DNA of 64,000 bases from Galbibacter marinus. GTDB taxonomy: Bacteria; Bacteroidota; Bacteroidia; Flavobacteriales; Flavobacteriaceae. The notes below the pieces were generated by a model. It saw only the letters and a list, made by a program, of their open reading frames with translations. It was not told where the DNA came from and did not search any database. A program made the translations under genes and the position numbers. The stretch covers positions 124,001 to 188,000 of the forward strand of contig NZ_AMSG01000003.1 in NCBI RefSeq assembly GCF_000300875.1, in the 5' to 3' direction. This document shows, one piece after another, positions 43,945-51,354 of the stretch; position 1 is the first letter of the stretch; every line of letters starts with the position of its first letter.

Positions 43945-45167
43945 TAAACTTCTACTTTTATTGCAATTCGGTGGCAGGCATTATTTAGGTATCCTTTAGG
44001 GTTCCACCCTGGTATAATCATGGGCTGACTCTTTCCATTAGAATCTGTTGCTCTTGCCCAAATTTCGTAATAACCGTTTTCTGGAAAATCTACTTTAGCT
44101 TCAAAATGCTGCCATGCCAATCTATTTATGGGATCGCTTAAGGAACAAGGCTTCCAAGTGCTGCCAAAATCAATGGAATATTCCATTTTATTTACCTTTA
44201 GATCTCCTGCCCAGGCATGACCTTTAATTTTCAAACTGCGATTTTTAGTAAGTACCGCTCCTGTTTTGGGAGAGGTGATCAGGGATTTCACAGGCATTGA
44301 TTCTATGATGACCATATCTTTGTCATCCACAATTTCTCCTGGGGCTACAGGGTTCTTTGGAACTCTATACGATTGTCCTGTCATTTTAGCACCATCATGA
44401 ACCACATCGCGAATCCGAATCCTGGTAAGCCATTTTCCAGAAACCGAAGCAGGCCACCCCCCTGCTACCAATCGAAGTGGATGGCCATGTGCAATAGGGA
44501 TATCTTCCCCATTGAGTTGAAAAGCAATCAGGGTCTCATCTTCTAATGCCTTTGACAATGGTACTCCTCTTGAGATGGGTTCTTTTTCAGGATTTCTACT
44601 CAAGTGCAGATCAGCAGCATAATAAGCTACATATACAGCATTTGGCTTCAACCCTACATCATCTAACACATCCTTAAGCCGAACTCCCGTCCAATTTGAA
44701 CAATGAACCGCTCCAACACCCCATTGATTTCCCTTAGCTGGTGGATTAAATTCTTTTCGTCCATTACCACCGCATTCAAGAGTTAATTGATATGTATAAT
44801 GTTTAAATTTTTGTTTTAGATCTGACAAGGTATATTCTTTAGAACTCAAGGCGGATTCTCCTTCAACCTTTAACTTCCAAGTATCTACATTTATATCCTC
44901 TGGCATAATACCATTATTCCTAATGAACATATACTTATTCGGAGTCACCATATCGTTTAATAAATGAGCCTTGGATTCTATATTCCATGGACGATCATTT
45001 AAAACATTCATTTGTTCAGAAATATTAAAAAGCTTGAAAGGATCTGGCTCCTGCATGGCTATAGGTGTATAACCCACTGGAATAACCTTTCCATAGACCA
45101 CTGTAGTTCCTATGGCCAAAGTAATGGAAGACAGCACAGAGGAGCTTATAAAGTTTCGTCTATTCAT
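43944..45167 (-). CDS. Sulfite oxidase-family molybdopterin oxidoreductase (SorA-like)
   Basis: The 407-residue protein starts with a Tat-type signal (MNRRNFISSSVLSSITLAIG) for export of the folded molybdoenzyme. The Mo-pterin domain shows the single Mo-ligating Cys132 in YQLTLECGGNGRKEF, then WTGVRLKDVLDDVGLK and PIAHGHPLRLVAGGW; the C-terminal Mo-co dimerisation domain (about 290-407) has IKGHAWAGDLKVNKMEYSID and YYEIWARATDSNGKSQP. Members oxidise sulfite to sulfate. The next gene codes for a monohaem cytochrome, as in SorAB enzymes. Substrate assignment is by family and context. Confidence 0.88.
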   Translation of the reverse strand: MNRRNFISSSVLSSITLAIGTTVVYGKVIPVGYTPIAMQEPDPFKLFNISEQMNVLNDRPWNIESKAHLLNDMVTPNKYMFIRNNGIMPEDINVDTWKLKVEGESALSSKEYTLSDLKQKFKHYTYQLTLECGGNGRKEFNPPAKGNQWGVGAVHCSNWTGVRLKDVLDDVGLKPNAVYVAYYAADLHLSRNPEKEPISRGVPLSKALEDETLIAFQLNGEDIPIAHGHPLRLVAGGWPASVSGKWLTRIRIRDVVHDGAKMTGQSYRVPKNPVAPGEIVDDKDMVIIESMPVKSLITSPKTGAVLTKNRSLKIKGHAWAGDLKVNKMEYSIDFGSTWKPCSLSDPINRLAWQHFEAKVDFPENGYYEIWARATDSNGKSQPMIIPGWNPKGYLNNACHRIAIKVEV

Positions 45168-45474
45168 TATTCGGGTACGTTTAAAGATTAAAGATACTAC
45201 TTCTGATTCATTTGATTAAAAATTATCTGTTTGAATTAAGCTCCAAATCGTTATAATTTGTTGAGAAACACACCGATTATCCTGATTGAAAATATCCTAA
45301 AATGCATCCATCCAGCTCATTGTTCAATAAATATAAATGCTTTTACCTTAAGAAAAGGATCAACAAAATTAGCAACCGAAATTTTGACAACTTCAATAAG
45401 AATTTTGAACTTAGAGCATTTTCATTTTTTGAAACCTAAGATTTGATGTACCTTTGCACTTTGATTTTATTGAG
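45168..45474. other. Divergent intergenic region, sulfite oxidase / DUF6787
   Basis: About 300 bp. The plus-strand promoter at 45429-45456 is clear. For the minus strand a near match TATCTTTA lies around 45203-45210 without a good -33. A 62-codon frame within (45258-45446) has no gene-like character. Confidence 0.4.
45429..45456 (+). promoter_or_regulatory. Promoter of the DUF6787 / His-rich / TonB receptor cluster
   Basis: TTG (45429-45431) inside TTTTTTG is followed after 17 bp by TACCTTTG (45449-45456), a full match to TAnnTTTG. The start would be near 45462, about 13 nt before the ATG at 45475. Confidence 0.7.
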
Positions 45475-45771
45475 ATGGAAAAATTAAAACAACGCTGGGG
45501 TATTTCTTCTAATTTTCAATTGGTTGTTATCTTTGTGGTTTTTGCCATTACAGGTTCTGCATCGGCTAGACTAGCTGGGCCATTTGTTGAACTTATTGGA
45601 ATCAGTTCAGATGCAATTCATCCTGTTTTACATTGGGTAATACGCTTGATCTTAATTTTCCCAATTTATCAAATATTACTTGTTACTATAGGTTGGCTTT
45701 TTGGCCAATTTAATTTCTTCTGGAATTTTGAAAAGAAGATGTTAAGAAGAATTGGTATAAGGGTTAAATAA
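45475..45771 (+). CDS. Small membrane protein, DUF6787-like (98 aa)
   Basis: The product starts MEKLKQRWGISSNFQLVVIF and has two or three hydrophobic helices (about 17-33, 51-66 and 68-82). I recall similar flavobacterial proteins under DUF6787; function unknown. The start is set by the promoter upstream, whose -7 element would lie inside a longer frame from 45454. A His-rich small gene follows after 4 bp. Confidence 0.7.
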   Translation: MEKLKQRWGISSNFQLVVIFVVFAITGSASARLAGPFVELIGISSDAIHPVLHWVIRLILIFPIYQILLVTIGWLFGQFNFFWNFEKKMLRRIGIRVK

Positions 45772-45775
45772 CTGG

Positions 45776-46102
45776 ATGAGAAAAAATCAAAAACATATCA
45801 TTGTTTTTTTAAGTCTTGTGCTTTTTACTGGCATATTGACTCCCTCCATATTGCATTTTACTCACTTTACTGTAGGTCACAGCCATGTTAGTTGTGATGA
45901 GCGTAGTCAAACACACTTCCATCAGTATGATTTTCACTGTAAGTTGTACGACTTTCATCATGCCCCTCAGATTCTATACAACCCACCGGTCTATACATTT
46001 GTAATTCTTGAACCTGCTAAGAAACAAATTTTCAGTGATTACTTCTTTTTAAGTAACCAGCAAAAGCTTTATTTTTCATTACGGGCACCTCCTATGGTTT
46101 GA
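45776..46102 (+). CDS. His-rich small exported protein (108 aa)
   Basis: An N-terminal hydrophobic segment (about 8-24) acts as a signal peptide or anchor. It is followed by a stretch rich in His and Cys (LHFTHFTVGHSHVSCDE, HFHQYDFHCKLYDFHHAP), with nine or more His and two Cys in about 45 residues, a probable metal-binding region. It lies between the DUF6787-like gene (4 bp) and a TonB receptor with its own His-rich loop (119 bp downstream), so I infer a part in periplasmic binding of zinc or copper. Confidence 0.75.
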   Translation: MRKNQKHIIVFLSLVLFTGILTPSILHFTHFTVGHSHVSCDERSQTHFHQYDFHCKLYDFHHAPQILYNPPVYTFVILEPAKKQIFSDYFFLSNQQKLYFSLRAPPMV

Positions 46103-46167
46103 TAACTCGTCAAACAAGAGAACTTCTCTCTTAATCAAACTTAGTTTAAAAGATTTAAGGTAATAAG

Positions 46168-46193
46168 CCTATATGCACAAAGATGCATCTAGG
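46168..46193 (+). promoter_or_regulatory. 26-bp dyad, possible operator of the TonB receptor gene
   Basis: CCTA-t-ATGCA-caaaga-TGCAT-c-TAGG is a dyad with nine matched pairs per arm (4 plus 5 around one unmatched base) and a 6-bp centre. It ends 28 bp before the receptor ATG and has no T-run, so it looks like a regulator site rather than a terminator. Confidence 0.6.
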
Positions 46194-46221
46194 TTATACT
46201 TTATTATAATTCAACCATATC

Positions 46222-48492
46222 ATGAAAAAACTTATTTTGCTGTCGCTACTTTTAGCAACAACATCTTTATTTGCACAAAATAGCGTAAAAGGAATTGTTA
46301 CGGATGCTGATATGCATTCACCTATCCCTTTTGCAACTATATATATCCCTACACTTGAAAAAGGTATCAATACCGATGTAGATGGGCGGTTTAACTTAAC
46401 AGGCATTCCTAATGGTAGGTATCAGCTCATAATTTCAGCTATTGGATTTAAACCCTTTTCCAAGTTGATTTCTTTCCCCAGTGATGCGATTCTAAAAGTA
46501 GAATTAACTCATGCGGCCATAGAAATGGATGAAGTTATTGTCTCCACCCCTTTTCATAAACTTCAAAGCGAAAACGTTATGAAAGTTACTCAAGCAAATG
46601 TTCAAACATTAAAAACACAGGGGGCTATGACCCTATCCGATGGAATCTCTCAGATCTCTGGAGTGGAAACACTTTCCACAGGTGTAGGTATCGGAAAACC
46701 TGTCATTAGAGGACTTAGCGGTAACCGTGTTTTGGTTTACACCCAAGGTATTCGTTTGGAAAATCAACAATTTGGAGGTGAGCATGGATTAGGAATCAAC
46801 GATGCAGGTATAGAAAGCATTGAAGTAATTAAAGGTCCTGCGTCGCTACTCTATGGCTCTGACGCTTTAGGTGGTGTGCTTTATTTAAATCCAGAGAAAT
46901 TCGCACCTAGTAATACTCATAAGGCTGATGTGAACCTAGACTATTATACCAACACCGATGGTTATAGTACCAATGCTGGATTCAAAAAATCAGCAGAACG
47001 ATTCAAATTTCTCATAAGAGGAGCTCATACTTCTCATGCAGACTATAAAGCAGGTAATGATCTATATACAACAAATTCGAGGTTTTCTGAGTACGATTTA
47101 AAAACTGGAATCAGCTATAACTTTGACAATTTCCAAACGGAACTACGTTATAACTACAACCATTCAGAAATTGGAATTCCAGAGCAAGTTGGCGATCAAA
47201 ACAAACATAGAACACCAATTCTCCCCTATCAAGAATTGGACAATCATATTTTAAGCCTTAAAAGCGTACTTTATTTTGACACTAGCAGTCTTGATATAAA
47301 TTTAGGGTATACTAGTAACAAACGATTGGAATTTGAAGAGCATCACCATCACGATCATGATGAAGAACATGAGCATCATGAAGAAGAGGAACATCATGAT
47401 CATGCCGCTGAAGAAGCAGCTCTTGATATGCGCTTAAGAACACTTAGTTATAATCTTCAATATCATTTTCCAAAATTAGGCAATTTCGAAACCATTATCG
47501 GACTACAAGGCATGCATCAAACCAATGAAAACTTCGGTGAAGAGTTACTGATTCCTGATGCATCAACCACAGATTTTGGTGTTATGGCTACATCACATTA
47601 CCATATGGAAAACAGTGATTTACAATTTGGGATCCGGTATGACAATCGGAAAATAGATACCAAGCTAGCTGGAGAAGAAGGTGGAGAATCCTATTTTCCT
47701 GTCATCTCCAAAAACTATAATAGTTTTAACGCCTCTGCTGGTTATCGATTTGATTTCCTTAAGAAGTTTATCGGGCGTGTTAATGTTGCTTCGGGATTTA
47801 GAGCTCCTAACCTTTCTGAGCTCACCTCTAATGGAGGTCATAGTGGTGCAAACCGATACGAAATAGGCAGATCTGACCTTGATAATGAGCAAAATATCCA
47901 ATTTGATTTATCGTTGGAGTATAACAATAGACATTTGGAGCTGTTTGCCAATGGTTTTTATAACACCATTAACAATTTTATTTACCTACAACCTACAGGA
48001 GAATTTATCAATGAAAGTCCAGTGTATCAGTATACTCAAAATGATAGTGAACTTTACGGAGGCGAGGTTGGCATACACTTACACCCTCATGCCATAGAAT
48101 GGTTGCATTTTGAGAGCACATATGAAATGGTGGTCGGAAAATTATTAGATAATGATCAATACATCCCATTAATTCCTGCCAATACACTATCAAATACCTT
48201 AAGGATAGAGTTTGAGGGAAAAAAATTATCTGACACATATGCTTTTTTAACATTAAAAAGCACCTTTAATCAAAATAAAGTTGGTACATTTGAAGACCCT
48301 ACCAACGCATATACCCTACTAAATGCTGGTGTAGGAACCTCTACCGAGATCTTAGACCTACCTATTTACTTTAGAATAACCGCCAACAACATTTTTGACA
48401 CCGAGTATATTTCACATTTATCACGTTTGAAAACGGATGGAATATACAATATTGGTAGGAATATTAATCTAGGATTAACCCTAACATTATAG
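46222..48492 (+). CDS. TonB-dependent receptor with His-rich loop, probable metal (zinc) uptake
   Basis: The 756-residue receptor has a signal peptide (to about residue 19), a carboxypeptidase-like domain (VKGIVTDADMHSPIPFATIY), the plug domain (QTLKTQGAMTLSDGISQISG ... VIRGLSGNRVLVYTQGI ... IESIEVIKGPASLLYGSDAL) and a beta-barrel ending with the usual NIGRNINLGLTLTL. An external loop at about residues 373-397 is strikingly rich in His, Glu and Asp (HHHHDHDEEHEHHEEEEHHD). Neisserial ZnuD, a zinc receptor, has a comparable His-rich loop, so zinc is the first guess. The dyad just upstream suggests metal-dependent control. A terminator follows at 48516. Confidence 0.9.
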   Translation: MKKLILLSLLLATTSLFAQNSVKGIVTDADMHSPIPFATIYIPTLEKGINTDVDGRFNLTGIPNGRYQLIISAIGFKPFSKLISFPSDAILKVELTHAAIEMDEVIVSTPFHKLQSENVMKVTQANVQTLKTQGAMTLSDGISQISGVETLSTGVGIGKPVIRGLSGNRVLVYTQGIRLENQQFGGEHGLGINDAGIESIEVIKGPASLLYGSDALGGVLYLNPEKFAPSNTHKADVNLDYYTNTDGYSTNAGFKKSAERFKFLIRGAHTSHADYKAGNDLYTTNSRFSEYDLKTGISYNFDNFQTELRYNYNHSEIGIPEQVGDQNKHRTPILPYQELDNHILSLKSVLYFDTSSLDINLGYTSNKRLEFEEHHHHDHDEEHEHHEEEEHHDHAAEEAALDMRLRTLSYNLQYHFPKLGNFETIIGLQGMHQTNENFGEELLIPDASTTDFGVMATSHYHMENSDLQFGIRYDNRKIDTKLAGEEGGESYFPVISKNYNSFNASAGYRFDFLKKFIGRVNVASGFRAPNLSELTSNGGHSGANRYEIGRSDLDNEQNIQFDLSLEYNNRHLELFANGFYNTINNFIYLQPTGEFINESPVYQYTQNDSELYGGEVGIHLHPHAIEWLHFESTYEMVVGKLLDNDQYIPLIPANTLSNTLRIEFEGKKLSDTYAFLTLKSTFNQNKVGTFEDPTNAYTLLNAGVGTSTEILDLPIYFRITANNIFDTEYISHLSRLKTDGIYNIGRNINLGLTLTL

Positions 48493-48515
48493 CACCTCTC
48501 CCTAACCTATAGGTT

Positions 48516-48554
48516 AAAAACCCTGTATAAATGTTTCATTTGTCAGGGTTTTTT
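48516..48554. terminator. Intrinsic terminator after the TonB receptor
   Basis: AAAAACCCTG (48516-48525) pairs with CAGGGTTTTT (48544-48553) around an 18-nt loop and ends in T. Being A/T flanked on both sides it can serve the convergent 97-aa gene too. Confidence 0.8.
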
Positions 48555-48559
48555 CCATT

Positions 48560-48853
48560 TTAATTATGTACAGCTTGTTTTAGTTGCTCCTTTTTAAAAA
48601 CATAGGTATACAACCATGTAATGGTGAAGGTTGGAACAACATCCATTCCTGGCATTAATTCCTCTACAAAAGTAATTACCCCTGCCGTACGTCCTATCCT
48701 TCCTTTATATAGCCGTGTCATAAGCCAACCCGAAATCGGTGCCCAAATCACATCTGAAAACTCCCCAACTCCAGGAATTACAAAAGATAGCATTCCTATA
48801 GCATCAAACAATAAACTCAGCAGAAGTTTGGTGTATTTATTAGTGTTTTCCAT
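48560..48853 (-). CDS. Small membrane protein of unknown function (97 aa)
   Basis: The protein has hydrophobic segments at about 10-28 (LLLSLLFDAIGMLSFVIPGV) and 70-88 (VVPTFTITWLYTYVFKK), with VGEFSDVIWAPISGWLMTRL and a Gly-rich turn between. I recall similar short proteins in Bacteroidota but know no function. It is 41 bp downstream of folE on the same strand and may be co-transcribed. ATG start at 48853. Confidence 0.65.
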   Translation of the reverse strand: MENTNKYTKLLLSLLFDAIGMLSFVIPGVGEFSDVIWAPISGWLMTRLYKGRIGRTAGVITFVEELMPGMDVVPTFTITWLYTYVFKKEQLKQAVHN

Positions 48854-48894
48854 CTTTGTTTTTTTATATAATTAAACAAAAAAGGTGCCATTTT

Positions 48895-49491
48895 TTAAGA
48901 CAAATCAGTACTAATCAATTTTAAAAACTCATTACGAGTTTCGATTTTTTCAAACTGACCTCTAAATCCAGATGTGGTGGTAGTTGAATTCTGCTTTTGA
49001 ACACCACGCATCATCATACACATATGAGAAGCCTCTATAACAACTGCGACACCTTGAGGATTTAGCGTATTATTAATGCATTCTAAAATATCGTGTGTTA
49101 GTCTTTCCTGAACTTGAAGTCGACGAGAAAACACATCAACAATCCTTGGTAATTTACTCAAGCCTACAATATAGCCGTTTGGAATATAAGCAATATGAGC
49201 TTTACCAAAAAATGGTAACAAATGATGCTCGCATAGAGAGTATAATTCAATATCCTTTACAATGACCATTTCATTGTAGTCCTCCTTAAACATGGCGCTT
49301 TTGATAATCTGTGTTGCGTCTTGATCGTATCCCTGAGTTAGAAATTGCATAGCTTTTGCCGCACGTTCGGGAGTTTTAAACAATCCCTCCCTTTTAGGGT
49401 CCTCTCCTAGTTCTTTGATTATATTACTATAGTTATTTTTTAGCTCATCAGTGGTCTGAATTGCGTACTCATCAAAAGTTTTGTATCCCAT
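48895..49491 (-). CDS. folE: GTP cyclohydrolase I
   Basis: FolE converts GTP to dihydroneopterin triphosphate, the first step of folate (and tetrahydrobiopterin-like) synthesis. The 198-residue protein shows [19 protein letters not shown], the zinc residues in [20 protein letters not shown] and [20 protein letters not shown], and [20 protein letters not shown], all typical of type IA. The N-terminus [20 protein letters not shown] is typical for flavobacteria. No PreQ1 or other riboswitch was seen upstream. Confidence 0.96.
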   Translation of the reverse strand: MGYKTFDEYAIQTTDELKNNYSNIIKELGEDPKREGLFKTPERAAKAMQFLTQGYDQDATQIIKSAMFKEDYNEMVIVKDIELYSLCEHHLLPFFGKAHIAYIPNGYIVGLSKLPRIVDVFSRRLQVQERLTHDILECINNTLNPQGVAVVIEASHMCMMMRGVQKQNSTTTTSGFRGQFEKIETRNEFLKLISTDLS

Positions 49492-49594
49492 AAAATACTG
49501 GTTTATTTAATCAATTCTTTCACTTGGGTCTAACCCATTAAATGAAAAAATCCTTTGATCTTAAATATAGTGAAAATCTCTAAACTTCTTTAAT

Positions 49595-49624
49595 TTGTTA
49601 TTCTTTAGAAACAAGTTACCTTAG
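49595..49624 (+). promoter_or_regulatory. Promoter of the LolD-like ATPase gene
   Basis: TTG (49595-49597, in TTTG) is followed after 19 bp by TACCTTAG (49617-49624), one mismatch from TAnnTTTG. The ATG at 49645 lies about 15 nt after the expected start. Confidence 0.6.
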
Positions 49625-49644
49625 CAACATAATTATGTGATTTG

Positions 49645-50304
49645 ATGATACAAGCAAATAATATCCATAAAACCTACGGTGAATTAGAGGTCTTAAAAGG
49701 CGTAGATGTACAAATTAACAAAGGAGAAATTATTTCCATTGTTGGAGCCTCTGGCGCTGGTAAAACTACACTTTTACAAATCCTAGGAACTTTAGACAAA
49801 GCTGACAAATCAGCAGATTTGTCCTTGAAAATAAACAATACAGAGGTTGCGACCTTATCCGATAAAGAATTGGCTAAATTTAGAAACCAACACATTGGAT
49901 TTATTTTTCAATTTCATCAATTGCTACCAGAGTTTACTGCTTTAGAAAATGTGTGTATTCCAGCATTTATAAAAAAAACGCCTGTGGAGCAGGCTAAAAA
50001 AAGAGCTTTGGAGTTATTAACCTTTTTAGGGCTTTCTCACCGTAGTGACCACAAGCCAAGTGAACTCTCCGGAGGAGAGCAACAACGGGTGGCCGTTGCA
50101 AGGGCACTGATCAACAACCCCTCTATAGTATTTGCTGATGAACCTAGCGGGAATTTGGATTCAGAAAGCGCAGAGCGCCTTCACAAACTATTTTTTGAGT
50201 TAAGAGATACCTTTGGTCAGACCTTTGTGATTGTAACCCATAACGAAGAATTAGCAGCTATGGCAGATCGAAAGCTCACTATGATAGACGGTAATTTTCG
50301 TTAA
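49645..50304 (+). CDS. ABC transporter ATP-binding protein, LolD/MacB-like
   Basis: The 219-residue ATPase shows Walker [13 protein letters not shown], the Q-loop [18 protein letters not shown], the signature [15 protein letters not shown], Walker [13 protein letters not shown] and the switch His in [10 protein letters not shown]. Sequence type and length match the LolD/FtsE/MacB group, which drive mechanotransmission across the periplasm rather than import. No permease gene is adjacent, so its LolCE-like partner must lie elsewhere. The start is the ATG at 49645; a TTG just before it is ignored. Confidence 0.9.
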   Translation: MIQANNIHKTYGELEVLKGVDVQINKGEIISIVGASGAGKTTLLQILGTLDKADKSADLSLKINNTEVATLSDKELAKFRNQHIGFIFQFHQLLPEFTALENVCIPAFIKKTPVEQAKKRALELLTFLGLSHRSDHKPSELSGGEQQRVAVARALINNPSIVFADEPSGNLDSESAERLHKLFFELRDTFGQTFVIVTHNEELAAMADRKLTMIDGNFR

Positions 50305-50360
50305 ACCTCTCTCTTTTCGTGCGATAGAAGAATTGATACATTTAATTTAAATTAAAAGTT

Positions 50361-51125
50361 TTGACCAGGGAAGAACTCAAAGAATTCTTAGACCAAAAAG
50401 TAGCGTATTACAATCATCCTCGCTTTGTAGAGAGCGATCCTATACAAATTCCTCACAGATTTCAGCTCAAAGAAGATATTGAAATTTCTGGCTTTTTAAC
50501 GGCCTCCATAGCCTGGGGTAACCGCAAGAGTATCATTAAAAACGCCACCAAAATGATGGATCTTATGGGTGAGAGCCCCTATGATTTTGTCCTTAATCAC
50601 AAAGAGGAACAGCTCGAGAAACTACTCCCATTTGTGCACCGAACATTCAACGGTTATGACTTTATACAATTTATTAAAAGCCTTCAACACATCTATGTTA
50701 ACCATAAAGGATTGGAGTATTTCTTTAGTAAACATATCACCCAAGAATCTACGCAACCGGCTATCGCCCGATTTAAAGAAGCATTCTTTGAAAACCAGCA
50801 TTTACCACGAACTCAAAAACATATTTCTAATCCGGAGAAAGGCTCCGCCGCCAAAAGAATTAACATGTATCTCAGGTGGGTAGTTAGAAATGATGGCTTA
50901 GGAGTGGATTTTGGAATTTGGGACACTATTTCACCTTCCATATTATCCTGCCCACTAGATGTACACTCTGGTAGAGTTGCTCGAAAACTAGGACTTCTTA
51001 AGCGTAAACAAAATGATGCTAAAGCTCTATTAGAACTTGACCAAGCATTACGTAAGCTAGACCCTAAAGATCCTGTAAAATACGATTTTGCACTCTTCGG
51101 CTTAGGCGTTTTTGAGGGCTTTTGA
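50361..51125 (+). CDS. TIGR02757 family protein (unknown function)
   Basis: The 254-residue protein fits the TIGR02757 family: LKEFLDQKVAYYNHPRFVES, DPIQIPHRFQLKEDIEISGF, TASIAWGNRKSIIKNATKMM, then AKRINMYLRWVVRNDGLGVD and a C-terminal block with LSCPLDVHSGRVARKLGLL, DLKD-like segments and KYDFALFGLGVFEGF. The C-terminal part recalls helix-hairpin-helix glycosylases, which is only a fold-level guess. The start is a TTG at 50361: an in-frame stop at 50343-50345 lies upstream with no ATG between, and this start gives the N-terminus usual for the family. Confidence 0.85.
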   Translation: MTREELKEFLDQKVAYYNHPRFVESDPIQIPHRFQLKEDIEISGFLTASIAWGNRKSIIKNATKMMDLMGESPYDFVLNHKEEQLEKLLPFVHRTFNGYDFIQFIKSLQHIYVNHKGLEYFFSKHITQESTQPAIARFKEAFFENQHLPRTQKHISNPEKGSAAKRINMYLRWVVRNDGLGVDFGIWDTISPSILSCPLDVHSGRVARKLGLLKRKQNDAKALLELDQALRKLDPKDPVKYDFALFGLGVFEGF

Positions 51126-51302
51126 TTTGAGGTAAACTCTTTGAAGTTATCAAATAATTTCAAATTAGAAAATCAAGCTGTAACCATACCCCTAAAGGCT
51201 AATACTTTGGACTAGAAAACTAAACGCGAAATTAACACTATTAGGTCTTTTTGTCTAAAAATCGAATTAGAACATCCACGACAAACAATGGGACTTGCCT
51301 AG

Positions 51303-51332
51303 TTGGGTAGTTTAACTTAAATTGTATATTTG
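51303..51332 (+). promoter_or_regulatory. Promoter of the BatA-like operon
   Basis: TTG (51303-51305) is followed after 19 bp by TATATTTG (51325-51332), a full match to TAnnTTTG. It lies 22 bp before the ATG at 51355 and should serve the four genes to 55527. Confidence 0.7.
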
Positions 51333-51354
51333 ATTTGACAAATAAAAACTAGGA

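Noticed and set aside
45258-45446. 62-codon plus-strand frame in the gap before the DUF6787-like gene
   Set aside because: No start signal, unlikely composition and it ends at the real promoter; no sign of a coding gene.
48895-49560. Riboswitch or metal box before folE
   Set aside because: The 150-bp gap shows no conserved riboswitch core or Zur-like dyad that I could recognise.
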